Of a stretch of 43,950 nt of DNA, positions 8,765-17,715 are shown in pieces (position 1 is the stretch's first letter; each line of letters begins with the position of its first letter). This stretch comes from Nevskia sp043781855 (GTDB lineage: Bacteria > Pseudomonadota > Gammaproteobacteria > Nevskiales > Nevskiaceae). The translations under genes and the position numbers were made by a program. Under the pieces are notes generated by a model. That model worked only from the letters and a program-made list of their open reading frames with translations. It had not been told where the DNA came from and ran no database searches. Location: the NCBI GenBank assembly GCA_043781855.1, contig JAYWBB010000060.1, positions 1 through 43,950 of the forward strand, read 5' to 3'.

Positions 8765-11700
8765 ATGTCGATCCACGCCGTCCTGCATCACGAAACGACG
8801 TACCGTTACGACCGCCGCGTCACGCTGTCGCCACAGATCATCCGCCTGCGGCCGGCGCCGCATGCGCGGACGCCGGTGCTTTCGTATTCGTTGAAGGTCG
8901 AGCCCAAGGGCCACTTCCTGAACTGGCAGCAGGATGCGTTCTCGAACTGGCAGGCGCGCGTGGTGTTTCCGGACAAGGTGACCGGGTTCAAGGTCACGGT
9001 CGACCTGATCGCCGACATGTCGATCTACAACCCGTTCGACTTCTTCGTCGAGGAAAAGGCCGAGCAGTTCCCGTTTACCTACGCCGACGATCTGCGCGAG
9101 GACCTCAAGCCCTATCTGCGCCACGGCTCGGCGACACCGCGCTTCGCCGCGTTCCTGAAGGGGGTTCCACGCGAAAAGATGCGGACGATCGACTTCATCG
9201 TCGACCTGAATCGGCGCGTGCAGGAAGCGATCCGCTATCTGATCCGTCTCGAACCGGGCGTGCAGACGCCCGAGGACACGCTGGCCCTGGCCTCCGGCTC
9301 CTGCCGCGATTCATCCTGGCTGCTCGTGCACCTGTTCCGGCATCTCGGGCTGGCCGCGCGCTTCGTGTCGGGTTATCTGATCCAGCTGACGCCGGACGTG
9401 AAATCGCTCGACGGCCCCAGCGGTACCGATCACGATTTCACCGACCTGCACGCCTGGTGCGAGGTTTATCTGCCGGGCGCGGGCTGGGTCGGCCTCGATC
9501 CGACCTCGGGGCTTCTCGCGGGTGAGGGCCACATTCCACTCTGCGCAACGCCGGAACCTTCGAGCGCCGCACCGATCACCGGCAGCTTGAGTTTCGAGGA
9601 CACGGGCGAACTCGACACCGAATTCGAGCACGCGATGACGGTGACGCGTTTGTACGAATCACCACGCACGACCAAGCCTTACACCGAAGCGCAGTGGCGC
9701 GACATAGACACGCTCGGGCTCGCCGTCGATGCGCGCCTGCGCGCCGGCGACGTGCGCCTGACCATGGGTGGCGAGCCGACGTTCGTCTCGATCGACGACA
9801 TGCAGGGCGCCGAGTGGAACATCGCGGCCGTCGGTCCGACCAAGCAGGGGTTGGCTAACGATCTGATCCGCCGACTGCGCGAGCGTTTCGCACCGCAGGC
9901 CAGCAAGGGCGGCCTGCTGACTTACGGCCAGGGCAAGTGGTATCCGGGCGAATCGCTGCCGCGCTGGGCCTACGCGCTTTACTGGCGCGGCGACGGCAAG
10001 CCGATCGTGCGTACCGATCTGGCTGCGGGCAAGGCCGTCCCGAACGTCGAGACCGCGCACGCGTTGATCCGCAGCATTGCGCAGCGGCTGGAAGTCTCAC
10101 CCGACAATATCGTGCCCGGCTTCGAGGATGCGTTTTACTATCTGCACCGCGAACGGCAGCTGCCTGACAACGTGCTGCCGGAGGACAACAAGCTCAAGGA
10201 CCCGGAGGAGCGCGCTCGCGTCGCCAAGGTCTTCGAGCGCGGCCTCGACACGCCGCGCGGCTACGCGCTACCGGTGCAGCGCTGGCAGGCTCGCGCCTGG
10301 ATCAGCGAGCGCTGGAGCTTCCGCCAGAAACGCATGTTCCTGATCCCGGGCGACTCGCCGATCGGCTTCCGCCTGCCGCTCGATGCCCTGCCCTGGCTGC
10401 CGACGGCCGCGCATCCGCAGCTGATTCCGTATGACCCGATGCGCTTCGATGCCGCGAATCCGGAGCCGCTGCCGTTGATCGAACGTCGCCGCCAGCCGTT
10501 CTTGCAGGCGCCGTCCACCCAGGCCGAGGAAGACGAGCGTCAGAAGACCCGGGTCAAGCAGGCGCTGGCGCAGAAGCTGACGGCCGAAAAGCATCAGCCG
10601 GAGCCGGTGCGCCGCGGCGCCTATCTCGAAGGCGGCAACGTGCGCACGGCGCTGACGGTGGAGCCACGCGAGGGGCACCTCTGCGTATTCCTGCCGCCCA
10701 CCGAAGTCATCGACGATTACCTCGAACTGGTCGCTGCGGTCGAAGATGCCTCGGCCGAACTCGATACGCCGGTGCGCATCGAAGGCTATTCGCCGCCGCA
10801 CGATGCCCGCGTCAACGTGCTCAAGGTCACGCCGGACCCCGGCGTCATCGAGGTCAACATCCATCCCTCGCACAACTGGGTGGAGCTTTGTGCGACGACG
10901 TTCACGGTCTATGAGGAAGCGCGCCTTGCGCGACTCGCCAGCGAGAAGTTCCTGATCGATGGCCGCGCGGTGGGCACCGGCGGCGGCAACCACTTCGTCG
11001 TCGGCGGCGCGACACCAGCCGACTCACCGTTCCTGCGTCGCCCGGACTTGCTCGGCTCGTTGCTGCGCTACTGGCAAAACCATCCGGCGCTGTCGTACTT
11101 CTTCTCGGGCTTGTTCATCGGCGCGACTTCCCAGCATCCACGGATCGACGAAGCGCAGGACTCGCTGCTCTACGAACTCGAGATCGCGTTGAGCCAGCTG
11201 CCGCCAAGAGGCCAGCAGGGGCCGCTCTGGCAGGTCGACCGCACGCTGCGGAATCTCCTGACCGACCTCACCGGCAACACGCACCGGACCGAAATCTCGA
11301 TCGACAAGCTGTACTCGCCGGATGGCCCTACGGGGCGCCTCGGCCTGGTCGAATTCCGCGCTTTCGAGATGCCGCCGCATGCACGCATGAGCCTGACTCA
11401 ACAGCTGCTGCTGCGCAGCTTGATCGCCTGGTTCTGGGAGCAGCCGTACACGCGGCCGCTGGTGCGCTGGGGCACGCAGCTGCACGACAAGTTCATGCTG
11501 CCGCATCACGTCTGGAGCGATCTCGGTGAAGTCGTCGCCGATCTCAATCGCGCCGGTTTCCCCTTCCAGCTCGACTGGTTCGCACCGCATTTCGAGTTCC
11601 GTTTTCCGCGCCACGGCGCGGTGCGCTTCGGGGATGTTGAAGTCGAAATCCGGCACGCGCTCGAACCCTGGCCGGTGCTCGGAGAGGAGCAGGCGCTCGG

Positions 11701-12151
11701 CGCCACCGCGCGTTACGTCGACTCCTCCATGGAGCGTCTGCAAATGCGCGTGACCGGCCTCACGGAGGGCCGCTATTTCGTCACCGCCGGTGGCCGCCGC
11801 CTGCCGCTGACGCCGACCGGCGTGAAGGGCGAATACGTGGCCGGCCTGCGCTATCGTGCCTGGCATCCGCCGTCGGCTTTGCATCCGGCGATTGGCGTGC
11901 ACACGCCCATCGTGTTCGATCTCTACGACGCCTGGAACAGGCGCGCCGTCGCCGGCTGCACCTATCATGTCGCCCATCCGGCCGGCCGCAATTACGACGT
12001 GTTCCCGGTCAACGCCTACGAAGCCGAGGCGCGGCGCCTGTCGCGTTTCGTGCCGTCCGGGCACACGCCGAATCCGTACTGGCCGGCGTCGGAGACGATC
12101 AATCCGGACTACCCGCATACGCTGGACTTGCGGCGACTGGGCAGTGCGTAG
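8765..12151 (+). CDS. Transglutaminase-like protease domain fused to DUF2126
   Basis: A 1128-aa protein. Residues 1-80 look like the N-terminal beta domain of bacterial transglutaminase-like proteins (HHETTYRYDRRV). A transglutaminase-type Cys protease core follows, with Cys in SGSCRDSSWLLVHLFR (near residue 179) and His in FTDLHAWCEVY plus Asp in GLDPTSG. The remaining 800 residues form DUF2126, which carries many family-like blocks (LTMGGEPTFVSIDD, VGTGGGNHFVVGG, GLVEFRAFEMPPH). DUF2126 has been proposed to belong to the glutamine-synthetase/GCS-like ligase group, from memory. The ATG at 8765 has CGGAG six bases upstream. In many genomes this gene sits beside a circularly permuted ATP-grasp protein and an alpha-E protein; neither is here. 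Peptide-modifying role is inferred. Confidence 0.88.
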   Translation: MSIHAVLHHETTYRYDRRVTLSPQIIRLRPAPHARTPVLSYSLKVEPKGHFLNWQQDAFSNWQARVVFPDKVTGFKVTVDLIADMSIYNPFDFFVEEKAEQFPFTYADDLREDLKPYLRHGSATPRFAAFLKGVPREKMRTIDFIVDLNRRVQEAIRYLIRLEPGVQTPEDTLALASGSCRDSSWLLVHLFRHLGLAARFVSGYLIQLTPDVKSLDGPSGTDHDFTDLHAWCEVYLPGAGWVGLDPTSGLLAGEGHIPLCATPEPSSAAPITGSLSFEDTGELDTEFEHAMTVTRLYESPRTTKPYTEAQWRDIDTLGLAVDARLRAGDVRLTMGGEPTFVSIDDMQGAEWNIAAVGPTKQGLANDLIRRLRERFAPQASKGGLLTYGQGKWYPGESLPRWAYALYWRGDGKPIVRTDLAAGKAVPNVETAHALIRSIAQRLEVSPDNIVPGFEDAFYYLHRERQLPDNVLPEDNKLKDPEERARVAKVFERGLDTPRGYALPVQRWQARAWISERWSFRQKRMFLIPGDSPIGFRLPLDALPWLPTAAHPQLIPYDPMRFDAANPEPLPLIERRRQPFLQAPSTQAEEDERQKTRVKQALAQKLTAEKHQPEPVRRGAYLEGGNVRTALTVEPREGHLCVFLPPTEVIDDYLELVAAVEDASAELDTPVRIEGYSPPHDARVNVLKVTPDPGVIEVNIHPSHNWVELCATTFTVYEEARLARLASEKFLIDGRAVGTGGGNHFVVGGATPADSPFLRRPDLLGSLLRYWQNHPALSYFFSGLFIGATSQHPRIDEAQDSLLYELEIALSQLPPRGQQGPLWQVDRTLRNLLTDLTGNTHRTEISIDKLYSPDGPTGRLGLVEFRAFEMPPHARMSLTQQLLLRSLIAWFWEQPYTRPLVRWGTQLHDKFMLPHHVWSDLGEVVADLNRAGFPFQLDWFAPHFEFRFPRHGAVRFGDVEVEIRHALEPWPVLGEEQALGATARYVDSSMERLQMRVTGLTEGRYFVTAGGRRLPLTPTGVKGEYVAGLRYRAWHPPSALHPAIGVHTPIVFDLYDAWNRRAVAGCTYHVAHPAGRNYDVFPVNAYEAEARRLSRFVPSGHTPNPYWPASETINPDYPHTLDLRRLGSA

Positions 12152-12202
12152 CGACCGCCGGCGCCATCGAGACCAATCGAGCGCTGCGGAAAATCGCGGC
12201 GG

Positions 12203-13042
12203 CTAGCGCAGTATCCGCCTCAGGTTCCAGATCACCAGCGGCTGATACCAGCTTCCGAGTATCCGTACGAGGATATCCATGAACTTTGCGTCGGGACCGA
12301 TGACGACGCGACGTGCGTTGCGCTCGACCGCGCCGATGATGATGCGTGCGGCCTTGTTCGCCGAGGTCGTGTCGAGCAACTTGTCGAAGCGGTCGCGCGC
12401 TTCCTCGCCGCTGATGCCCATCAGCTTCTCGGTGCCTTCGGCGACGCGCGCCGAACGGTTGATTTCGGTGCGGATGCCGCCCGGATGCACGCAGGTCGTA
12501 CTGACGCCGCAGTTCATCAAGTCGAGCTCGATGCGCAGGGATTCGGTGTAGCCGCGCACGGCGAATTTGGTTGCCGAATAGGCGCCGGTGCCGGGCGTGC
12601 TGATCAACCCGAAGAGGCTCGAGGTGTTGACGATGTGGCCCTCGCCGCTGGCTTTCAGGTGCGGCAGGAAGGCCTGCGAGCCGTTCACTACGCCCCAGAA
12701 GTTGATGTTGACGATCCACTCGAAGTCGGCCTGCGAGATCGTCTCCAGTGGGCTGTTCAGCGCAACGCCGGCGTTGTTGAAGATGAGATTGACCCGGCCG
12801 TGATCGGCGACGACCTGATCGGCCCAGGCGTAGATCGCCTCGCGGCTTGCGACATCCACGCGCGTTGCGGTGACCCTCACGCCGAGCGCTCGCGCCATCG
12901 TCGCGGTTTCTTCGAGACGTGTTTCGTTGACGTCGCTGAGCGCGAGATGACACTGGCACCGCGCGAGTTCCAGCGCCAGTTCGCGCCCCATGCCGGCGCC
13001 GGCGCCGGTGATCGCGGCCACCTTGCCTGCCAATATTTTCAT
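12203..13042 (-). CDS. Short-chain dehydrogenase/reductase (SDR)
   Basis: A 279-aa classical SDR with a cytoplasmic NAD(P)-dependent oxidoreductase fold. It shows the cofactor motif TGAGAGMG near residue 11, NNAG near residue 90, and the catalytic YSATK near residue 160. An Asp after the second strand (LSDVNE) suggests NAD rather than NADP preference. The ATG at 13042 is chosen because GGAAAC precedes it and the Rossmann motif then lies at the normal distance; an in-frame extension to 13303 lacks protein-like character. The C-terminus is hydrophobic-aromatic (RILGSWYQPLVIWNLRRILR), suggesting membrane association. It is convergent with the transglutaminase gene. Substrate unknown. Confidence 0.88.
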   Translation of the reverse strand: MKILAGKVAAITGAGAGMGRELALELARCQCHLALSDVNETRLEETATMARALGVRVTATRVDVASREAIYAWADQVVADHGRVNLIFNNAGVALNSPLETISQADFEWIVNINFWGVVNGSQAFLPHLKASGEGHIVNTSSLFGLISTPGTGAYSATKFAVRGYTESLRIELDLMNCGVSTTCVHPGGIRTEINRSARVAEGTEKLMGISGEEARDRFDKLLDTTSANKAARIIIGAVERNARRVVIGPDAKFMDILVRILGSWYQPLVIWNLRRILR

Positions 13043-13403
13043 TGGTTGTGGTTTCCTTGTTGAGTGTTCAGTCTGAAACTGCCGCGTGCTGCGTTGCCGC
13101 CACGACATCGTCAGCCACGAACTTTGCCGTCTTGCGCCGATAAGCGAACGTGAAGCTGTCTGGAACGTCGTATTCCTGTCCTTGTCGTCAGGTACCCGCT
13201 TTTGCAGCCAGAAGTCCAGGAGCGAGCAAGCGAACATCCATAACGCAACGCACTCGTTGCGAAATGAATTCTGCACGCCAATGGCAACAGTGCCATCCAA
13301 CAACGTATTGATTTATGCCGCACTGGGCGCATATTGGCCCAATCAAGTGGCGCCGCGCGCCAGTCCAGGACATCCGCAACTCAGGGTCGCAAGGAGCATC
13401 GTC
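13043..13403. other. Divergent intergenic region (361 bp)
   Basis: This stretch separates the SDR start from the lipoprotein start and should hold both promoters. A perfect inverted repeat, ATGGCA-ACAG-TGCCAT at 13281-13296, lies about 110 bp before the lipoprotein and could be an operator or a small hairpin. A second short pairing, GGGC/GCCC, flanks GCATATTG near 13325-13340. I see no convincing gene. Confidence 0.4.
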
Positions 13404-13835
13404 ATGGCAAGCACATTCCCGAAAAGTGTTGTCGCCTTCTGCGCGGCGCTTCTGCTGGTTGCTGGCTGCGTGTCGCCGCAGTCGCGTATCGACAGTAATC
13501 AGGACGCTTTCAACAAGCTGCCGCCCGAACAGCAGGCCTTGATCAAACAGGGCAAGGTCGGCATCGGCTTCGATGAGACGGCGGTCAAGCTCGCGCTCGG
13601 CGATCCCAACCGCATCAGCGAGCGCACCGATAGCAACGGCAAGAGCACGATCTGGCGCTATGTCGAGTACGAGAACGAAGGCGGCGTGCCGCTGTATACC
13701 GGTTTCTACCATTACGCCTATGCGCCGTTCTATTACCCCTTCTATCTCGACTACGGTTCGCGCCGCGAACGCGATCAACTGCGTGTCGTATTCAGCGACG
13801 GCAAGGTCACGAGTATCGAGCAGGAAGTGAAGTAG
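13404..13835 (+). CDS. Small outer-membrane-type lipoprotein, BamE/SmpA-like fold
   Basis: A 143-aa lipoprotein. The signal peptide ends in the lipobox LVAGC, so Cys22 would be lipidated and the protein sorted to a membrane. The mature part, KVGIGFDETAVKLALGDPNRI, then SNGKSTIWRYVEYE and a C-terminal LRVVFSDGKVTSIEQ strand, has the layout of BamE/SmpA-fold lipoproteins (helix, G-x-P turn, W-containing strand). An aromatic insertion (GFYHYAYAPFYYPFYLDYG) is unusual. The ATG at 13404 has AAGGAG at a good distance. It is probably not the housekeeping BamE, which is usually near recN or fur. Confidence 0.8.
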   Translation: MASTFPKSVVAFCAALLLVAGCVSPQSRIDSNQDAFNKLPPEQQALIKQGKVGIGFDETAVKLALGDPNRISERTDSNGKSTIWRYVEYENEGGVPLYTGFYHYAYAPFYYPFYLDYGSRRERDQLRVVFSDGKVTSIEQEVK

Positions 13836-14120
13836 GATCGCGACGTTCGCGCGCCGCCGTCCGAATCATCGGCGCCGGTTCGGCGATAATTGAACAGCGG
13901 CGGCGAGACCGTCCGGCCACGTCATCTTTTCAGATTCGCGAAAAGAACGGCGTGTCGCCCGAAGTACACGAAGATCGATGAAGGGGCGGACGAAGGGAAA
14001 CAATGGATTTTTCCGCTTCTTTCTTGCGTGCTGCCCTCTGCGTGCTTCGTACGAACCGGTTTGAGGCGCCGCTTCAAATCAGGCCGCTACCCACCGTTGC
14101 CAGTCCCACAGGAGCACAGA

Positions 14121-15317
14121 ATGTCTACGAATCCCGCCTTTGATCCGGTGGTCATCGTTTCCGTTGCGCGAACCCCGATGGGCGGCCTGCTCGGCGTGCT
14201 GTCACCGCTGAGCGGCGTGCAGCTGGGTTCCGCGGCACTCAAGGCCGCCGTGGAACGCGCGGGAATCGCGCCGGCCGACGTCGAGGAGGTGATCCTCGGC
14301 AATTGCCTGATCGCCGGCCAAGGCCAGGCACCCGCCCGGCAAGCTGCGCGAGGGGCCGGCCTGCCCGATTCCGCCGGTGCGACTCAGATCAGCAAGATGT
14401 GCGGCTCCGGTCTCAAGGCGGTAATGCTTTCACACGATCTGATTCGCGTCGGCAGCAATCGCATCATGATCGCGGGCGGATTCGAGAGCATGACCAACGC
14501 GCCACATCTGCTGCCGAAGGCGCGCGCCGGCGTTCGCTATGGCGCTGCGACTCTTTACGATCACATGGCGCTCGATGGTCTCGAAGACGCGTACGAGCGT
14601 GGCACCGCGATGGGCGTGTTCGCCGAGCGCGCCGTCGAGCGCTACGGCTTCACGCGCGAACAGCAGGACGCCTTTGCAATCGAATCGCTGGCGCGGGCAA
14701 AGAAGGCCAACGAGGACGGCAGCTTCGATTTCGAAATCGTGCCGGTGCAGGTGCCGGGCAAAGCGGGTCCGGAAATCATCAAGAACGACGAACAGCCGGC
14801 CAAGGGGCGGCCGGACAAGATTCCATCGCTGAAAGCGGCGTTCAAGAAAGACGGTACGATTACTGCCGCCACATCGTCCAGCATTTCCGACGGCGCCGCT
14901 GCCGTCGTGCTGATGCCGCAGTCCGAAGCCAAAAAGCGCGGCCTCAAGCCGCTGGCGCGCATCGTCGGACATGCCTCGCATGCGCGCCTGCCCGGTGAAT
15001 TCACGATCGCGCCGGTTTTTGCGATCACCGTCCTCCTTGAAAAGCTCGGCTGGAAGGCGGCCGATGTTGACCTGTGGGAAATCAACGAAGCGTTCGCGGT
15101 GGTCACTATGGTGGCGATGAAAGACCATGGTCTGCCCCATGCGAAAGTCAACATTCACGGCGGCGCCTGCGCGCTGGGCCATCCAATCGGCGCGAGCGGC
15201 GCGCGCATCCTGACGACTCTGATCGGCGCCTTGCGCAAAACGAACGGCCATCGCGGTATCGCCTCGCTGTGCATCGGCGGCGGCGAGGCCGTGGCACTGG
15301 CGATCGAAATGATCTGA
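14121..15317 (+). CDS. Acetyl-CoA C-acetyltransferase (thiolase)
   Basis: A 398-aa biosynthetic-type thiolase that condenses two acetyl-CoA to acetoacetyl-CoA, or cleaves the reverse. The nucleophilic Cys94 is in SKMCGSGLKAV, the catalytic His about residue 354 is in CALGHPIGASGAR, and the second Cys is in ASLCIGGGEAVA near the C-terminus. The length fits PhaA/AtoB enzymes. The ATG at 14121 follows AGGAGCACAGA, and the frame extension upstream to 13890 is not protein-like. No phaB or phaC neighbour is present, so its pathway (polyhydroxybutyrate, ketogenesis or branched-chain degradation) is open. The 285-bp gap upstream shows no gene. Confidence 0.93.
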   Translation: MSTNPAFDPVVIVSVARTPMGGLLGVLSPLSGVQLGSAALKAAVERAGIAPADVEEVILGNCLIAGQGQAPARQAARGAGLPDSAGATQISKMCGSGLKAVMLSHDLIRVGSNRIMIAGGFESMTNAPHLLPKARAGVRYGAATLYDHMALDGLEDAYERGTAMGVFAERAVERYGFTREQQDAFAIESLARAKKANEDGSFDFEIVPVQVPGKAGPEIIKNDEQPAKGRPDKIPSLKAAFKKDGTITAATSSSISDGAAAVVLMPQSEAKKRGLKPLARIVGHASHARLPGEFTIAPVFAITVLLEKLGWKAADVDLWEINEAFAVVTMVAMKDHGLPHAKVNIHGGACALGHPIGASGARILTTLIGALRKTNGHRGIASLCIGGGEAVALAIEMI

Positions 15318-15738
15318 ATTTTTTCCCGCGGAATCGCAAGGCCGTCGCATCTCTCCATGGGCTTTTTCGTTGCGGCCTGGCGGCTACTGAGTCGCGTCGA
15401 AACACGTGGGTCATATCTGCCCCATCGACGGATGACAGCACATTGATTTGTGCGATCGCAGCATTTTTTTGAGTACATAACTTGCTGTTTTATATATTTT
15501 TTACTTACTTTCGTTTACAGTATTTTGCATGGCATGCCTGTTGCTGAATGCTGCGCGGGTTCGGTTACGAAGGGCAACGCGGCGTGGTGGGCGGTGGCTA
15601 CACAAATTTAGATTCGAAAACCGCTTCCTGACCACCGGGTCTCGGGTGTAAAACATAGAAACGCCGGATACTGATTTTGGTGTCCGCGAATAATCGAACG
15701 GATGCAACGTAAATTTCATCATGCGGAGGAGAACGTAA
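15318..15738 (+). promoter_or_regulatory. xoxF upstream regulatory region (421 bp)
   Basis: This AT-richer stretch between the thiolase and xoxF has no credible gene. It contains a -24/-12 element (annotated separately at 15530-15545). About 70 bp upstream of that is a perfect 10-bp palindrome TGCGATCGCA (15451-15460) within TTTGTGCGATCGCAGCATT. A T/A-rich tract (15480-15530) between them could be a bend or IHF-type region. The 5' leader of xoxF would be about 180 nt. Palindrome as activator site is inference. Confidence 0.5.
15530..15545 (+). promoter_or_regulatory. Sigma-54 (-24/-12) promoter of xoxF
   Basis: TGGCATG-CCTG-TTGCT matches the sigma-54 consensus TGGCAYG-N4-TTGCW at every defined position, with correct GG to GC spacing. 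It lies 194 bp before the xoxF start, in an intergenic region and in the right orientation. A sigma-54-dependent activator gene is encoded downstream in the same cluster (20381-22387). Predicted from sequence only. Confidence 0.8.
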
Positions 15739-17547
15739 ATGAATTTCCGATACAGGGTTAGTTGTGCGATGGCGGCTTTCGCCATGGTTGCCGCACCCGG
15801 CATGGCTCATGCCGATGCGGATCTGGACAAGGCGCTTGCCGATCCCGGCAATTGGGCTTCACAGGCTGGTGACAACTACAATCAGCGCTACAGCAAGCTG
15901 AAACAGATCACCGATAAAAACGTCAACAAGATGCAAGTGGCATGGACGTTCTCGACCGGCGTGCTGCGCGGTCACGAAGGCTCTCCGCTGGTGATCGGCG
16001 ACATGATGTATTTGCATTCGCCGTTCCCCAACAAGGTCTTTGCTCTGGACCTGAACACCCAGAAGATCGTCTGGAAGTACGAGCCGAAGCAGGATCCGGC
16101 CGTGATTCCGCAGATGTGCTGCGATACGGTCAACCGCGGAGTCGCCTATGGTGATGGCAAGATCTTCCTGCAGCAGGCTGATACCAATCTCGTCGCGCTC
16201 GATGCCAAGACCGGCAAGGTGATCTGGTCAGTGAAGAATGGCGATCCGAAGCTGGGCGCCGTCAACACCAATGCGCCGCACGTCTTCAAGGACAAGGTCA
16301 TCACTGGAATTTCAGGCGGCGAGTGGGGCGTTCGCGGCTACATCAGTGCCTATAACATCAAGGACGGCAAGATGGTCTGGCGCGGCTATAGCGTCGGTCC
16401 GGATTCCGAAATGCTGATCGAGCCGGGCAAGACCACCACCTGGCAGGACGGCAAGGTCACGCCGGTCGAAAAAGATTCCTCCCTGAAAACCTGGAAGGGC
16501 GATCAGTGGAAGATTGGCGGCGGTACGACCTGGGGCTGGTACAGCTTCGACAAGGATCTGAACCAGCTGTTCTATGGCTCGGGCAATCCTTCGACGTGGA
16601 ACCCGGCTCAGCGTCCCGGTGACAACAAGTGGTCGATGAGTGTCTGGTCGCGTGACGTCGACACTGGCAAGGTCAAGTGGGTCTATCAGATGACGCCGTA
16701 CGACGAGTGGGATTTCGACGGCATCAACGAAATGATCCTTGCCGACATTCCGGTCAAGGGCAAGGAAACGAAGGCTCTCGTCCACTTCGATCGCAATGGC
16801 TTCGGCTACACGCTGGATCGTACCAACGGCGCGCTGCTGGTCGCCGAAAAGTTTGACCCGGCCGTGAACTGGGCCACCAGCGTCGATCTGAAGTCGGGTC
16901 GTCCGGTCACCGTCGCCAAGTACTCGACCGCCCGCAACGGCGCCGATGTCAACACGAAGGGTGTCTGCCCGGCAGCACTGGGTTCGAAGGATCAGCAGCC
17001 CGCCGCGTTCAATCCGAACACGAAGCTGTTCTACATCCCGACCAACCACGTCTGCATGGACTATGAGCCGTTCGCCGTCGACTACACTGCTGGTCAGCCG
17101 TACGTCGGTGCGACGCTGGCGATGTTCCCGGCGCCGAACAGCCATGGCGGCATGGGTAACTTCACAGTGTGGGATGCGGGTGCGGGCAAGATCGTCTGGT
17201 CCAAGCCGGAGAAGTTCTCCGTCTGGTCGGGCGCGCTGACCACAGCCGGCGACGTGCTGTTCTACGGCACGCTGGAAGGTTATCTGAAGGCAGTCAGCCT
17301 GAAGGACGGCAAGGAGCTTTGGAAGTTCAAGACTCCGTCAGGCATCATCGGCAACGTGTTCTCCTACATGCACGGCGGCAAGCAGTATGTCGGCGTGTAC
17401 TCGGGCATCGGCGGCTGGGCCGGCATCGGCATGGCGGCGGGTCTTGAGAAGGATAGCGATGGTCTCGGCGCCGTGGGTGGCTACAAGGAACTGGCTCAGT
17501 ACACCGAGCTGGGCGGTTCGCTGACCGTATTTGCGCTGGGTAACTAA
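15739..17547 (+). CDS. xoxF: Lanthanide-dependent methanol dehydrogenase, PQQ quinoprotein
   Basis: A 602-aa periplasmic PQQ alcohol dehydrogenase with a cleavable signal peptide (cut near AHA-DAD, residue 25). It oxidises methanol to formaldehyde, or formate in some members, passing electrons to cytochrome c. Adjacent Cys127-Cys128 (QMCCDTVNRG) forms the disulfide over PQQ. Glu195 (GGEWGVRG), Asn283 (GSGNPSTWNP) and catalytic Asp325 are present. Asp327, two residues on in DEWDFDG, is the extra acid that distinguishes lanthanide XoxF from calcium MxaF, which has Ala there. Several beta-propeller tryptophan-docking repeats are visible. The start has CGGAGGA eight bases upstream. Sigma-54-type promoter upstream, strong terminator downstream. 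XoxF5-type clade is probable but unproven. Confidence 0.96.
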   Translation: MNFRYRVSCAMAAFAMVAAPGMAHADADLDKALADPGNWASQAGDNYNQRYSKLKQITDKNVNKMQVAWTFSTGVLRGHEGSPLVIGDMMYLHSPFPNKVFALDLNTQKIVWKYEPKQDPAVIPQMCCDTVNRGVAYGDGKIFLQQADTNLVALDAKTGKVIWSVKNGDPKLGAVNTNAPHVFKDKVITGISGGEWGVRGYISAYNIKDGKMVWRGYSVGPDSEMLIEPGKTTTWQDGKVTPVEKDSSLKTWKGDQWKIGGGTTWGWYSFDKDLNQLFYGSGNPSTWNPAQRPGDNKWSMSVWSRDVDTGKVKWVYQMTPYDEWDFDGINEMILADIPVKGKETKALVHFDRNGFGYTLDRTNGALLVAEKFDPAVNWATSVDLKSGRPVTVAKYSTARNGADVNTKGVCPAALGSKDQQPAAFNPNTKLFYIPTNHVCMDYEPFAVDYTAGQPYVGATLAMFPAPNSHGGMGNFTVWDAGAGKIVWSKPEKFSVWSGALTTAGDVLFYGTLEGYLKAVSLKDGKELWKFKTPSGIIGNVFSYMHGGKQYVGVYSGIGGWAGIGMAAGLEKDSDGLGAVGGYKELAQYTELGGSLTVFALGN

Positions 17548-17578
17548 AAAAAACTCCCCAGCATTGCGGAACAAAAAT

Positions 17579-17614
17579 GGCGCCACCGGCTCAAATCGGT
17601 GGCGCCTTTTTTTT
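17579..17614 (+). terminator. Rho-independent terminator of xoxF
   Basis: GGCGCCACCG (17579-17588) and CGGTGGCGCC (17597-17606) form a perfect 10-bp stem with an 8-nt loop, followed by eight T's (17607-17614). It begins 31 bp after the xoxF stop, indicating that xoxF can be a single-gene transcript. Confidence 0.93.
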
Positions 17615-17715
17615 GTTATCCGCTGTTCGCCGCCAACCGTCCGCATGCGTGTCTTCAGGCGCCGCGATCGAATGTTACGGTTGACCGCATGGCCGTCGCC
17701 CCGATGGAAGAAACC

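Noticed and set aside
15739..17547. Calling the dehydrogenase calcium-type MxaF
   Set aside because: The DEWDFDG motif has the second Asp diagnostic of lanthanide XoxF, and no mxaI small-subunit gene is nearby.
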